A stretch of DNA of 64,000 bases. Source: Orientallactaga sibirica (lineage: Eukaryota; Chordata; Mammalia; Rodentia; Dipodidae). Positions 34,505 through 47,800 of the stretch are shown here, piece after piece. The translations under genes and the position numbers were made by a program. The notes under the pieces are model-generated. The model did no database searches. It was given only the letters and a program-made list of their open reading frames with translations, and was not told the DNA's origin. The stretch is from positions 1,178,001-1,242,000 of the forward strand of contig JAEOAD010002231.1 in the NCBI GenBank assembly GCA_036365145.1, given 5' to 3'. Numbering within the stretch: the stretch's first letter is position 1; every line of letters starts with the position of its first letter.

Positions 34505-34712
34505 AGGGCTGGAGAGATGGCTTATGAGTTAAAGCTCTTGCCTGCAAAGCCTAAGGACTCATGTTCAACTCTCCAGGTCCCACGTAAGCTGGATGCACAG
34601 TGACACAAGCACTCAAGGCCGCACATGGGCACAAGGGGGCACACATGCCCTGGCATGCCAATTCTCTCTCACTCTCTCTCTCTTACACTCTCATGCTTGC
34701 ATGAAAAAAAGC
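34505..34712 (+). mobile_element. DIP-like SINE, mosaic body
   Basis: Head gggctggagagatggcttat. The body carries the 'cagtgacacaagcactcaag' segment of types II/III but the 'ctggcatgccaattctctct' end of type II, with an internal deletion. Confidence 0.82.
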
Positions 34713-35368
34713 AGTCTTTTGGGCTTGCTTAGATGTAATTATCTAGTAATGTGTGTACATTGTGGATCTGCCTGGGAGGAAGGACATACTCAGTGACCTG
34801 GGCAATGAACAAACAGAAATCGTTTTCAGAAGCAAACATGGTTAAGCAAGGAGGATGGTGTCTTGAAAGCCAGAATGCGGAAGCCTGTCTCTTCAGTTCT
34901 CCCACCTGCCAATCTATCCCTTAGTATCCATTTCTATAGCCAGCCTTATTTAATACCATTGCATACCAAATGATAAAGAGGCATTCTCTGCCGGGGGATT
35001 TTCAATGGTTTTAGTCTTCTCTAGACCTCACACACATGACTACTCTTTGTAAAAGGGAAGCTGGCATTATTCTTTGCATGTCTATGATTTGTTTATAAGG
35101 ATTTCTGCTCTAAGAAGATGTCCACGTACTGCCAGAAATATAAATGAGCATGCATCTATTAGACAAAAACAACTTCTGTGGCAGTAAAGACTGTTAGAAA
35201 CTTAGCCATTTAGTGACATGAACACTCACCTTCGACTCTTAAATAAGCAAGAAATTAACTCCTGCTGCTTAAACTGTAATACCATTTTGGTTCCACTTGT
35301 GACAATTAGCCTAACTCCACAAATACACCCAAGGTCATATTTTATTTAAATACACACACACACCACTT
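34713..35368. other. Unassigned stretch
   Basis: About 650 bases; nothing recognised. Confidence 0.4.
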
Positions 35369-35383
35369 AAGAATAAGCAGTAG

Positions 35384-35590
35384 TTGGGCTGGGGAGATGG
35401 CTCAGCAGTTACAGTGCTTGCTAGTAAAGCATGCCACACCAAGTTCAATTCCCCAGCCCCCACGTAAGTAAAGCCAGATGCACAAAGTGGCACATGCATC
35501 TGGAGTTCATTTGCAGTGATAAGATGACCCACCCACGCTTTCTCTCTCTCCTCTTGCAAATAAATAAAATAAAATATTTTTAAAAAAAAA
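35384..35590 (+). mobile_element. DIP-like SINE with exact TSD
   Basis: 13-bp TSD aagaataagcagt at 35369-35381 and 35591-35603. The tail is aaataaataaaataaaatat followed by ttttt and poly-A, a good example of the family tail. Confidence 0.94.
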
Positions 35591-35603
35591 AAGAATAAGC
35601 AGT

Positions 35604-36489
35604 CATCTTCAAAGGTCAAGTACATTCCTTTTGAAGCTGGGAAAATGGGAAAACATCTGATGCTCTAAGAACAAAGTTCATCTGAAGAGCATTTTCAGTC
35701 AAGGCACTTTTGTGTTCATTTCTCATGGACTACCTAACAAATTTCCAAGGCAAGTATCACAGCTTACAGGTAAGAGAGCCTAGTTCAAATGGTGAAGTGG
35801 CTCTCCCATAGTCATCCAGCCAGGAAGTGAACGTTGGAGGGGCTTAGCTCAGTCTCTTTGCAATGTTTATTCCCTGTATTCACCGGTGCACATTGACCCA
35901 TCTCAGCCCAGGCTTCACCTCCTGAAAGCTTTTCCCTGGAACCTAAGTACCTGTTCTCTTGTGGCCTCCTTGCTCTGCATGGTCATCCAGAAAGGTGCTG
36001 TCCCGTCTTCTTAAATACACGTGCTCCAAGTGTTCTAAGTAAAGAAAGGTCTCATTGTTTCTTAGAACACACAGTATGATTTCAAGTTCAATAGTGGGTA
36101 TGACACAGTAATAACTTACGGGTTTAACAGTATGAGAACAATGTGAAATGAGCCTTACAATAGTGCAAAAGCAATGTTTCCTTTGATAGAATTTAGGAAT
36201 GATTAATAAACCAAAATATTTTTTAGAAACCACATATGAATCAACTTGACCTTGCTAATTTTGAAAGCTAGAACACAGATTATTTCTGCGTAGGCCAGAA
36301 TTGTTTTGATCTGGTTAGACTAAGTCACTTTTGACGAGAATGATTCTAAATGTCCTAAATAATTCCAAAATGTGACTATAAGTGAGCATTAATATAACTG
36401 ATACACAAACACAACATACATGCACGTATGAACAAAACCATACTATCTCCCTTCACTTTTTTCAGTGTTTTTTTTCTTTTTTCTTTTTT
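35604..36489. other. Mostly unassigned stretch
   Basis: It contains the MIR trace at 35755-35870. The rest is AT-rich, with no gene. Confidence 0.4.
35755..35870 (-). mobile_element. MIR fragment
   Basis: 'cttacaggtaagagagccta' ... 'cccatagtcatccagccagg' then 'aagtgaacg' fits the reverse complement of MIR. Confidence 0.6.
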
Positions 36490-36633
36490 TGGTTTTCGAG
36501 GTAGGGGCCTGCTCTAGCTCAGACTAACCTGGAACTTACTGTGTAGTCTCAGATTGGCCTTGAACTCACAACAATCCTCCTACCTCCACCTCCCAAGTGC
36601 TGGAATTAAAGGCATATACCACCATACCCAGCT
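36490..36633 (-). mobile_element. B1 SINE
   Basis: Minus-strand copy: 'ttcgaggtaggggcctgctc' to 'ctggaattaaaggcatatac' and 'caccatacccagctg'. Confidence 0.87.
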
Positions 36634-36659
36634 GTTTACTTTTTTAATCTTCCCTTTTA

Positions 36660-36869
36660 AAAACATATATTTATTTTTGAGAGAGAGAGAGGAAGATGCA
36701 GAGAGAAAGAGAGAGAGAATGGGTACACCAAGGCCTCTAGCCACTGCAAATTAACTCTAGAAACTTTCATCACCTTGCATATCTGGCTTCATGTGGGTAC
36801 TGAGGAATAGAACCTGGGTCTTGGACTTTGCAGGCAAGCAAGTGCCTTAACCACTGAGCAGCCAGCCCT
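36660..36869 (-). mobile_element. DIP-like tRNA-derived SINE
   Basis: Minus-strand copy: GA-rich run, 'ctctagccactgcaaattaa', 'gcaagtgccttaaccactga' then 'gcagccagccc'. A short repeat (cccttttaa) may be its TSD. Confidence 0.83.
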
Positions 36870-38252
36870 CATTTCACCCTTTTAACAGATTTAGCTTGGT
36901 TAAGGAAATAAAGTGAAGATAACTAAAATTAAATACTTCACATGGTCCTACAACTGCACAGTTAAGAGTAATGATACCAAGTAGTGTTCAGTCAATTGTA
37001 AGTAAGGCTTTAAGAAGAATGGTACTAAATGCCCCTAGCCATTCAAACAGGCAGGCCTAAATCTTGGAGGCTTAAATCTTGCCAGCCATATCAGAAGTGA
37101 CTGTCACCTCATTCCGTCAGGGATCTACGACTTGGAAGTAAGGCTCCTTGCTAGAGGAAGACAGGAAAGAAGGACACTGGTTTGCTGGAACCACCTAGGA
37201 AACTAAAAGACTCAACAATTTTTCATTCCCAGAGGGGAGAAAAACTGGGAAGGGTGAATAGAATTCTTGCCAATGTTAGTTTTCTAGAACATGCCTTGGG
37301 CAGCTTTAGTGAAAAGAAAGAGGGAGAAATCAACTGGTGAGCTTTCCTGGCTGAAAGACAAGATTCAAATAAGCTGTTTAGCTTTTGCTTTCAGTTCCCA
37401 AACATCATAAAGACTCCAGCTCTTGTAACAGGGAGCCAGTTGTTTACAATAGAGGATTCCGAAGAGAGTGGGTGTGTCCCATGAGGCAAATATTTGCCCA
37501 TAGGAGGTAATAAAATCACATGAAGCTCTTACCCCACTACTGTACGTGGTCATCAATGTGATTAGCTCACTCAAGTCTATTTTAAGATCCGGTCAGACAC
37601 AAACATTAACAAGAACCTGGCATTTCTCCTTAAAAAAATATATAATTGACCTTTCAAGTCATAATCTCACTTATCAAAGCGGATGGCAGGGATTTATACA
37701 GAGTAGTCTGCACACCTCTTTGATTTCAGCCCCCTGAGAATCTAAACACGCATCCCACCCAATCCTGTTTTATTTCCCACATATCCTGTGTTGTTGAATG
37801 GACCTCTTGTAAAAATGCAATGTGTACCCCTCTCCTAGTTATAAAGAACAGAAAAAAAAAATCTTACATCAGTTTTGTAAAATGCGCAGCTCTTTTACAT
37901 TCTTTGGGCAGACTTTAAAGGTCAAAGTTCTAAGAATGGAGGAAGTCTTGTTGCAAGGTTCCACATGGCTGAAGGCAGTCTAACCCACAGTTAAGCAAAC
38001 AGTATCACAAAAATCACACTCCAGAAAATGATGGGATGGGGGAGGCACACAGGTCTCTGGCTTGTTGAGACTCTCACAGCCTGCTTGTATTTCATCCTTT
38101 AGCAAAAACTTCTGGCAAAAATATACTGACCAAACCTAAGGCTTCTTCATAGCAACAGCAGTGGGGCAAAATCAGAGAAACATTCATTAAAGACAGTGGG
38201 ATCAGGGCCCAATTGCCTACATCAGTGCTAACCCAGGCATTAAATCTTCTCC
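36870..38252. other. Unassigned stretch
   Basis: About 1.4 kb without a recognised repeat or exon. Confidence 0.4.
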
Positions 38253-38392
38253 TAGGGCTGGATGGCTCAGTGGTTGAGGTGCTTGCCTGCAAAGCCTAAC
38301 GACCCAGGTTCAATCCCCCAGTACCCATGTAAAGCCAGATGCACAAAGTGGCTCATGCATCTGGAGTGCATTTGTGGCAGTTGGAGAAAAAT
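38253..38392 (+). mobile_element. 3'-truncated DIP-like SINE
   Basis: Head tagggctggatggctcagtg and body to 'tctggagtgcatttgtggca', then 'gttggag' and A-rich sequence. The CT-rich part is missing. Confidence 0.82.
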
Positions 38393-39224
38393 AGTTTAAA
38401 AAAAATTTAAGCATTTCCAATCTGCTTTAAGTGTTGAGCCCAATCCTGTTTTCCCTTGTAATATCTCTGTGCAGCACCATTGGAAATAATTTTCTGTTTG
38501 CATAAGCATTCCTCAAGCAATGCTTCTTGTAAACTTCCGTGCTTTATAAACAGTTAGCTCTCGGTTCTCTTTCAAGTCAGTTCAGGTGCTAATAAAGCCC
38601 CAAACTACTCTGTGTTTAGGGCTGAGTGATGCACAAGGTCCAAAGACAGACACCCAGGAAGCACTCAGCTCTGTTGCTACAAAACAAATGGTACAGTAAA
38701 CACAGGCACTACTCCAGAGAAAGCCTGAGCTCAGAATCTAGGTACAAGACTCAAAGCAATACACTCCCAATATCAAGAGTAGTCGGAAGACTGGGGTGTG
38801 AAGAGAAGGAAGGGATTACATGTCATAAGAAAAAGGAAATTATGTTGATAATGATTCTTAGAGTCATTGCCAGCAACTTCAGCCAACTTGCCTTCGGGTT
38901 CATAGAAATGTGCCAAATGTAGGTCCAACACTGTCAGGATTAAGAACATTCTCCATAGAGATCAAAGGAAAACCCTTAGAGCGATTTTATATTTTTTTAT
39001 TCAGGACAAATATTGTCCCCAAAATAGGAGATGGCTAGAATGCTAGACTTAGCACATATTAGAACAATTTCCCAGATAACTGCAGATTGAATCCTTAATG
39101 TCACAAGAAACTCATTCATTCTAGCTGTTGGGCACTTATGGTGTGTTAACTATTTTGCTACTTCTGGGCAGGTCTGGCACTGAAAGGCAGGATAGTGCCA
39201 TATTTCAAAAGATGAGCACTGCCA
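38393..39224. other. Unassigned stretch
   Basis: About 830 bases; nothing recognised. Confidence 0.4.
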
Positions 39225-39350
39225 ATGCACTCGATGTATCACTTTGAGCACCACTCTGGCTTTACGTGGGCACTGGGGGTGTGCCCCTTCTCTCTGTCTC
39301 TTTTATCTCTTTCTTTCTGCTTGCAAATAAATTTTTTAAAATATTTTAAA
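39225..39350 (+). mobile_element. Degraded DIP-like SINE 3' part
   Basis: 'ggctttacgtgggcactggg' is unclear, but the CT-rich run and 'gcttgcaaataaatttttta' tail fit the family. Confidence 0.5.
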
Positions 39351-39384
39351 AAGATGGGCTCTGATGACATTCAAATCTTTGGTT

Positions 39385-39500
39385 GGTGCCTTACTAGATG
39401 TGTTATTTAACCTCCAAGCCACACCTAATTCACAGGGCCATCATAAATCAAATGAGATAATGCAGGTAGAATACTTGGCAAGGTCCCTGGCTATAAAAGT
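39385..39500 (+). mobile_element. MIR SINE
   Basis: 'ttactagatgtgttatttaa' then 'cctccaagcc', and 'aaatgagataatgcaggtag', follow the MIR core order. Confidence 0.7.
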
Positions 39501-39567
39501 TCCCAGTCTATGTTCACTTATTATGGAAAGCAATCATTTCTAGTATAAAAGCAAAATTTCTGAAGAT

Positions 39568-39640
39568 GAAATATATATATGTATATGTATATATGTATAT
39601 GTATATATGTGTGTGTGTATGTAAATATATATATTGCATC
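39568..39640 (+). repeat. AT-rich/TG simple repeat
   Basis: Interleaved atatgtat units with a central (GT) run. Potentially unpaired or cruciform-forming. Confidence 0.9.
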
Positions 39641-40299
39641 AGAAGTTCATGGAGATCCTTAATCCTCAAACGTGTCCCCTCTTCGCACTTTTCTTTTCTC
39701 AAGTACATATTTGCTATTATGTTTGTTTACACAGTGTACTCCGAATAGTTTTTTTCGTGGGCAGTCTGGGAAAGCAGCAGGGTGGGTGGTTGTGGGGCCC
39801 ACTCTGGACTGGCATCTGAGTCATAACAAATCCCATATTGTCTGTACCCTAATGAAACTGCTTCTGGCATCTCCAGGAAAGTGTTGACTCGCCTCTAAAT
39901 TAACTCCATTGTCCATCCGAGAAGAAAGTAAGTCAGCTATCAAAGAGGAAAACATAGGGCGAGCACACAGTTCATGGTTACAGCTGTAGGTTTTTCTGTT
40001 TGTTTTGTTTGTTTTCCACAAGCTCCTTTAAGTCCTGAGACAAAGTAGGAGCTCCTGTCTCTGTGCAGTAAGGAATTTTCTCAGAAAAGCCTTGGACTCC
40101 CTGGTCAGCATCCTTCTTAGGCTCCAATGCAAAACCTTTTCCTGTAGTGACTGCCTCCTCCTTTGCAACCAGTTAGCACCTGCTCTCCAAATTTGATCCT
40201 TCCCTGGTTTGTATCAAGTGGAGCCAGGGGATCAGGACTTAATTAGTAGCGATATATCTCTCATACTGATCAGTTCCATCCAGCTTTCCCCCTGGGGGC
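39641..40299. other. Unassigned stretch
   Basis: About 660 bases; nothing recognised. Confidence 0.4.
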
Positions 40300-40560
40300 C
40301 CCAGATTTGTCTCTATTTGGAATTCCCGTGCTTGCTGGGCGGCTTGTGCACGCAGTGAGCTGGCAGACGCTGGGCAGAAGTCCTGTTCGTAGAGCAGGCG
40401 GCCCTTGGCGGGGCTGGATGGAAGACAAGTCCTGGCGGCTGCCTTCAACCCTCCCTGCCGCCCGCCCGCAGCCAAACAGGCCAGGCTCAGACACAGACGT
40501 CTGCAGACACTCACCTAGGCCGGGAGGAGATGGCTGCAGCATCCGCTGAAGGGAGCTCTA
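40300..40560. promoter_or_regulatory. Small CpG-rich patch with minus-strand splice donor
   Basis: About 14 CpG dinucleotides lie between 40325 and 40545, far denser than in the surrounding sequence, and GC content is clearly raised. On the minus strand an ideal 5' splice site (cctag then gtgagtgt) has its GT at 40514-40513. This could be the first-exon region of a transcript running leftwards, or simply a GC-rich conserved element. No protein is recognisable in any frame. Confidence 0.35.
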
Positions 40561-40623
40561 TGGAGGCCTCAGTACTGTGAGCACACACATGACCTTTGGC
40601 TGCTAAGGGGTTTTGTGTTTTTC

Positions 40624-40644
40624 TGTGTGTGTGTGTGTGTGTGT
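40624..40644 (+). repeat. (TG)n microsatellite
   Basis: About 10 TG units. Confidence 0.9.
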
Positions 40645-42632
40645 TTCTTTTTTTCATGAGGGGAAAATGTCTCCTTCTTTGTACCATCTTGAGCCAAAAT
40701 AACATGTTTTGGCAACCATTATTTGGCAATTAGGGCCTCAGCTCACTGAAAGCATTCTTCCATGCAAAATAAGCCTTGGAAAGAAAACAACTAAACCACA
40801 TCTGAGTGGAAATATAGGAAGTGAACAAAGGGGTGACTGAACGGGGAGGGGATTCAGCAAGGAGCAGACAAGAGGGGTTTGGACTCAGGGCACACGTGAC
40901 CACAAGCCATTTCCATCGTCCTAGCTCCAACTTTGGTCCAGTCCAGGGAAGGACCAGAGACCAGCAAGGCAGTGTGCTGTGTCTTGAGCTCCATTCTCTG
41001 GCCCCTCCGGCAAAGGCGAGTTTCCTCTTCCCACCTTTCTATGGAACCGGTATCCTTTGAAGAGAATCAAGCAGAATAGAGTCTTTAAGGTGCAATTTCA
41101 CAGAAACAAAGAGAGGTGATGCACCCGGCTTATTACTTCAGCTCACTCTGTGAAGTTGTCTGCATGTTTTGGAGGTGTTAAAGCCTTGCGCACCACCACA
41201 TGCTATATGGTCTCGCTCATGCAGACAAACCACCTTCTTTCTTCCCTGCCCTTGTCAGCTCTCCAATCGTTCTGCTGAAAATAGTCAAGGTAATGTTTTG
41301 AAGGAAACAATGCCCAATTACACCTTCCACAGAGTAACAACGACTCTACAGTGGGCTCAACAAAACCACATCCTCTAGAGCAGCTGCTGCTGAGTGAGGC
41401 CAAGAGCCAAGACACCTGGACTCACCTTCCTCAGAACCCCAAACACCACCTGCAGATTACCCCAAGAGCAGTGTAAATGGTGTTCACTGGGGACTGATGC
41501 CACCAGAAGGGTATTTGTTACTCTCTCAATGTGCAAATACTTCGGGAGCTTGCCCACTTTAATTTTACAATTATGAATTATTGTTTCTTCAGGATTAGGG
41601 TAACTTTTCTAATAGTGAATATATGTTGTGTAGGATTCGTTAATCACAAGTTTATGTTCTGCCATTGAGTGCACTATTTTTAATTTAATCAGATTGTTTC
41701 TATATTCCTTATTTCTGTATAATCAGTCCCTTGATAAAATATGAGTTAGTTATTGTACTGGCATTTCTGAATTCAGCTTTCTTAATATAGATAGAGCATT
41801 GGCATTTTTAAAATCAAAGTATCATCTCCTTTGGTTGGATATACATATCAAGGTTAAATATTCTAGTGGTCCAAAGCCAAGACATTTAAGTAAAATAAGA
41901 ATCAAAGGTGGTGCGCCATCTTAATTATGCTTACCTATGTGAAAGGAGAACGTTAACTTCTTTCGTTTATGCATTGTCCTTTTAATCTTCAGATGTTGAC
42001 AGGGTAAGCCAGGCCACACAGACATGGAGGCAGTCTAGTCAGTTTGCCCCTGGTCTTGCCAGCTCTCCATACCTCCTCTGCTGTGCCTCTTTGTCTCTGG
42101 TTCCGTTCCCACAATCTGGAGATGTTATAGAAGTTTGGTGATATGCCCATGCATTTTGGTTTGACTTTCTTTTGAAATCTTCAGGAAGAGCTCTGCCTGC
42201 AACTAAATTTAGACACCCAAAATGGTAAAGTATGGAACAATTTCCCTCTGGCACTTACTAGAAAAATATTTACCTCAGCTTCAGAGGTCTCAAGGTTCTG
42301 CAAGGGTCCATGTCTTTCAAAGGAACCTAACCATGTTTCATTCCTTCATATGCCCATGAACACCACTCACATGGGAGCATGTGCATTAGTTGGCTCTTGG
42401 AGAGCAACACAAATCCATTGCCAGAAGTAACAGGAAGAACATGTGACAGACAGAGATTCATTACAAAGATGTTTTAATTAGCTTTATAGACGGCAGCTAG
42501 GCTATTTTATCAGAATGTTGCTCTACCTCTGGATTGAAGGTATTCCTAGCTTCCCCAAAACAGAACTTCATTTTTGGAAACACTTTGAAAGGACCACAGG
42601 AGTAAAACAGATGATCATATATTCCTTTGAAT
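40645..42632. other. Repeat-poor unassigned stretch
   Basis: About 2 kb with no named transposon and no supported exon. Confidence 0.45.
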
Positions 42633-42647
42633 AATCGGTTGCTCTTT

Positions 42648-42803
42648 TTGTTTGTTTGTGTTTTTTTGAGGTAGGGTTTCACTCTAGTCCAGGCTGACCT
42701 GGAATTCACTATGTTGTTTCAGGGTGGCCTCGAACTCACAGTGATCCTCCTACCTCTGCATCCCTAGTGCTGGGATTAAAGGCGTGCACCACCAAGACCA
42801 GCT
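42648..42803 (-). mobile_element. B1 SINE with TSD
   Basis: Minus-strand full-length copy. TSD aatcggttgctcttt at 42633-42647 and aattggtttctcttt at 42804-42818 (13 of 15 match). Confidence 0.92.
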
Positions 42804-42818
42804 AATTGGTTTCTCTTT

Positions 42819-44408
42819 GAAATGTCAAAAGCCAAGTAAGTACATATAAGAGGAGTTAATTGTCCAAGTGACAAGGTAAGCATTAGAGTCCAACAGACCT
42901 CAGGTATATAGATATAGATTCTAACCAAAGCCTCTTAGGTGCCAAATTTTTGCGGTAGCACAAGTCTCACTGTGTCACTGAATGACATTTTGTTATTCAC
43001 CCTCAAATAACTCTCAATCCATAGGTTTGAAGGAAGTGCCCTGAGCTGATTCTTCTTTTATTAGTTGGTTTAAGTGCAGTTCAGAGGTAAGTTGCTCACC
43101 TCTAATGTTTCTTCTTAACATGCTTGTTGGTGGGTTATCTGGTAGGATTTCTCTCTTTATCTATATCTCATGAATAACATTACTAACACATGGATAGCAA
43201 TTTTCTTTAGCCTTTTACTTTTTCCTCTTCTAAAGTCACTTTGCTTGCTGAGGACACTAGGAGATACTCTGTTAATGACGTAGTACGGCATATACTGTTA
43301 TTGCAAGGCTGTAGTGATTTTCAAACTTAAGCTAAGGGTGTACATAGAGGATGATATAAGCTGCATCCAGTGAGGCCTGGTGGGAAGTAGGTAATCTTGG
43401 TCATCTTGTAAAACTGTCTGGAATAGAATCAAGCCAGATCTCAGCAAAGGAGGAATGCAATCCAGAAAGAGTGCCTTGTCAGAACAGTGACGGAGCTTAA
43501 CTGCCATGACTGGGAACTGACGTTGTGACAGCAAGGTCTCCTAGCATGAAAGGAATGGTGCCGACTCAGACTGTACCAACTCCACGTTGCCCTGGGAGAA
43601 TCAGACTTCCCTGAACTTGGGTGAATCATGTGACCTCTGTGGTTTCATGTCTGAAACTGTAAGAATACTAAGTCTGCAACTCTTCCACAGACATGGGACT
43701 GGTAAGTGAGCCATCATAAGAGACTTCTAGACCCATGCTATAGCTTAATCACGAGGTTATTTATTGGCCTGGTAGGTAAAATTATCATTTATCCAACTGG
43801 AATTCATACCTCTCAAGAAACCCTCAACTGTATAGCAAGCTGTGTTTTCATTCTAAGACATCAGTGCCCTTAATGTGTACTTTATGTTCTTTATTCACTG
43901 AAAACAAACTGCTGTCATAGTGAGCGCCATTGTGTCTTTGTGGCCCCCTCCAAACGAGGCAAAAGCTGGGCAGCTCCTCGCTCCTGAAAGAAAAGGCCTG
44001 TTTCCATCCGTATGTGGGAACAGTAGCATTTGAATTCTCTACACAGAATTTGAGAGTTGTCTCCTTTATTTCCTGTTGACTCAGCTATCTTCTTCCCACA
44101 TTTGGGGTTTGTGGTAAATGAAGAATTTGTATTTGGCTCACTGGAAACAAGGCTTTTGAATAAGGTAGAATCATGTGGACCCTGTGATTTTTTTAAATGA
44201 TCTGAAACACTCTGTTCCTCATAGATTCATTAATGTTAATAAAAATTATATTTTATTTGCTAAAAGCAAGACCTCAGTGACAGAAAAATAATTGAATACC
44301 CTATAACCCTGTTTTATGATTCCTAGCTTCCTTAAAATTCTTTCAGAAAAACAAATCAGCCCTTGTGAATGATGCACAGAGCCTTGTTTTGTTTCTATAA
44401 ATTCTGTC

Positions 44409-44411
<3 letters not shown>
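42819..44411. other. Unassigned stretch
   Basis: About 1.6 kb. A possible MIR trace at 43605-43680 ('gaatcatgtgacctctgtgg' then 'tttcatgtctgaaactgtaa'). No gene. Confidence 0.4.

Positions 44412-44452
<41 letters not shown>
44412..44452 (+). repeat. (CA)n microsatellite
   Basis: About 20 CA units, the longest pure dinucleotide CA run in the window. Confidence 0.96.
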
Positions 44453-44456
<4 letters not shown>

Positions 44457-44730
44457 ATAGGCCTCTATCAAGAGAAGTTCTTCAAAAAAAGGAAAAGTTC
44501 TTAAGTTAATAATGATTAAATAGAAGTTATATGTGGATGTGCAAGCATACACTTCAAAAGTACTTGATGTAAATTTAACCCAATTTCTTTAAATATTTTA
44601 AAAATGTTTACAAAGATTTAATTTTTTTCTATTTTTCTATTCCTTTTTATTATTGCTTAAACAATTAAAAAAATCCTTTCAAAGCATTGTTTTAAATGTT
44701 TAAAATATTTTCTCTGCTTTCATTGTTGGG

Positions 44731-44827
44731 TTTTGAGATGCTTTCAGTTCAAGCTGGCTTTAAATTTGGAATCCCCTTGCCTCAGCCTCCTAAGTGCTGG
44801 GATTATAGGATTGTATCATGCCCTGCT
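44731..44827 (-). mobile_element. Old B1-type fragment
   Basis: 'ttgagatgctttcagttcaa' and 'gcctcctaagtgctgggatt' then 'ataggattg'. Diverged minus-strand copy. Confidence 0.65.
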
Positions 44828-47800
44828 ACAATTTTCATTTAAAATATTCTGAATTGAAGTAATTAACTGATTTCAATCATGTGCCATCATGTATATATCA
44901 ACTTTATGTCTAGAAATATACTTTGCAGATAATTAATCTATTTATAATTTTAAGCTCTTCAAAGTACACAGTTCAGAGCTGTGTGACCACCTGTATCACT
45001 AGCTCCAGAATGTCATGTTACATAAACACCAAAGTTACATTTCTAATTCAAAAGAACTGTCCTAATCCCCAGGATAAAACTGGGAGTTACTGGAATCCAG
45101 TAAGGGTGACTTGAGGAGACTTGCCGGGGTCTAGGACTGGTCTTGTGCTTAGACTGGGGGTCCAAATGTTGAGCCGAAGGAATATCAGACAGGATCCATT
45201 AAGTCTGAGGCACAGCCGACTGTGTACAGAGTAAATGGTGAAGTCAATGGTGACATCTTCTAGGAAGAGAAATGACAAGCATGAGGCAGAGATAGCAACA
45301 AGTTCCGCAGGTGACTCCTCCACAGACCAGCGTCCAGTAATCCTTCTCATATTCATTCTTGGTGTACTTTCGGAACAAATATCTTTTAAGATGACATTTT
45401 CTACATTTTGTCTTTGCTCTTTTGGTTCCCACTGCCCACTATGGTTCCTAGGGAAGGAATAACTCCCTTCCCAGCCATCATGACTCTATACTTCACCACA
45501 CAGAAGGAATTTTGAAATAGCATGGAGAAGGAAGAGCTACATTTCATGAGCGACTACCAACAACCCATTGAGCTTCTCAATTTGCTTCTGTTAATAGTCA
45601 CTGGAGTTTTGTGGGTGCTGTTATTTGGTAACTGGTGAGAGAGAGAGAAAGACAGAGAAAGAGAGAGAAAAAGAGAGAGAGAGAGATGAATTTTTTTTAA
45701 AAAGAGAATTTTGGTGAGTTTGGAGAGGATGGTGTTACATGTGTTTCTGGATCTTTTCCATGACAGGAAATGCTCAAGAAGGCTTCAAAATTGTGAGACC
45801 AAGAACTTAGAAGCTAGTAGAATAAGGGCCAGATTTATGGAGAAAGCTATTGTTTCTGTCTTTGTGTAGAAGATAGTGTGACTTTGATGTCCCAAACACG
45901 GAGAGTTTCTTGATTTTTGCCATGGGCACATCATGAGCAATGGCAGAAGGTACTCTTCAAAGTGGCTTCACAGGCTCAGAGCCAAAACAAAAGAAGAGTA
46001 GAGTGGGTATCCTTTGGTGACAATATGTGACAGCATAATTTGTGGACAAAAGTTATGTACCCTGTAAGGATTTCTACAAATAACCCACTGACACTGTGAC
46101 GAAGGGCTAAAAGAAATTTGTTAAAAGGCAGAAGCTCTAAGCTGACTGACTTTTGACATCTCATATAGTACTTAGTATTGAATTATTTATTCCCAAATCT
46201 CCTCTTCCCAGTGACAGACATATCTAAATATGAAACTTCATATCCTATGGATTAATAGTAACTCAGCACAGGTACTGAAGCTGCAGTCAGGAGTATCTTG
46301 TGAACATTTGCAGACCACAGATATCAGACGATCTTATCTGAAAATGGCAAGATGCTGCAAAATTTCAACTTGGTGCATGATGCATACAAGTTAATTTGTT
46401 CAACTGAGGAACACATTCAGAAGGTCAATTATGACCCAGCTTCTTGGAATAAAGCTATGAATAAGAGTCTATTGTTTTTTAACTCAGAAATTCAAATATG
46501 AGAATGAACCGGGTGAGACATGAATTAGATATAAGGCCAGAAGAATGTGGGCTTGGAGAAAACATTGTGTTTGAAGAAAGAGGAAGATAGAAGCTCCAGG
46601 AGACAGTGTCTTCAGCAAGCTGGTGCAATCCACCTTCCCAGAGAGAGCATTTGGAACATCTGGACATCTTTCATGCCATGCAGAGGGAAGGAGGGAAGAC
46701 CCAGCTTATGGCAAGCTTAGCTCTGCCTATGCACGGTACTTTTTGTCCATGACAGTCACTCCTGAACCACATTAGAAGGAGCAGTCCGACTCTAGCCTCT
46801 CAGAGAAGAATTACATGGATTCATTCAGAGCCAGGATGCCCAAATCTCTCCAGGAGATCTTTGTGCTCCCCATTTCACCCTGCATTCATCCTCACTCACC
46901 TCTCATCTCACTGGTATTCCTCTGTTGCCAGCCTCAGGTTAACTCCTCCCCGCACTCCCAGCGAGTGTTTCTATTTTGTTGCGTTTTGCTTTGCTTGTCA
47001 CTTTTTGGTTTGACAGGAAACCACCACACATCACAGCACATAATTTGTCCCCCAAACTCCATGGTTATCTCTGTAAACCACCCTCCACTTGTCTATCTTG
47101 TTTCCTTAGAACTGGCAAATCCTCTCTCTCGACAAAGCCTGGATCTTGCACATGAAAATTTTGGCTTTCACAACTCTTTTCCCTGAGACGAGTTTTAAGA
47201 GCCTGTTTTGGAAGTCCGAAGTTCAACACTGACTCCTTTGTTCTATGGCCTCCCCTAAGCAAGGGATGCTTTTGCCCTTCAGTGGGTAGCAACAGGAATA
47301 AGCAGGAAGAAAATAAAAACACATCCAATATTTTAAAATATTGTTTCACTAGAAAAGAACATTAGGCCGCAGCTGAAGTCGGAACTCCTGACTTCAGTGC
47401 TAACCTCCTAGTGGCATAATTTTCTAGAGAAATTCTCAGCAGACTGCATTTCAGCCTAGACTGATCATGGCTGTGTGTTGAAAAGGCAATTTCTTTGAAA
47501 AGACAAGGGGCAATGTTTTTGAGATGTGGAGAAGAGAGCAACTCCCAGATAATGAAGAAAGTAAAATTGCAATGGGCCTGGAGGGTTGAGTGGCTAGAAT
47601 TTTTGCTATGTTTGAAGATGAATTGAGAAGTAACTTGGGGGAATGAGTGGCTTTCCTGAATTTTGATGATAAAATAGTTAAAGGAGGTTAGACTCACTGA
47701 AACCATTCCCAAGTTGCAACAAAAGATCTTGTTTCTCTCCAATTTGTGTTATAGATACCGGAAGTCACCAAAAACCTATTGTGTTGCTTCTTTAGTATTC

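Noticed and set aside
45087..45462. Possible processed pseudogene on either strand
   Set aside because: Three overlapping frames, some with cysteine- or hydrophobic-rich residues, but no family could be named and no poly-A or TSD was found.
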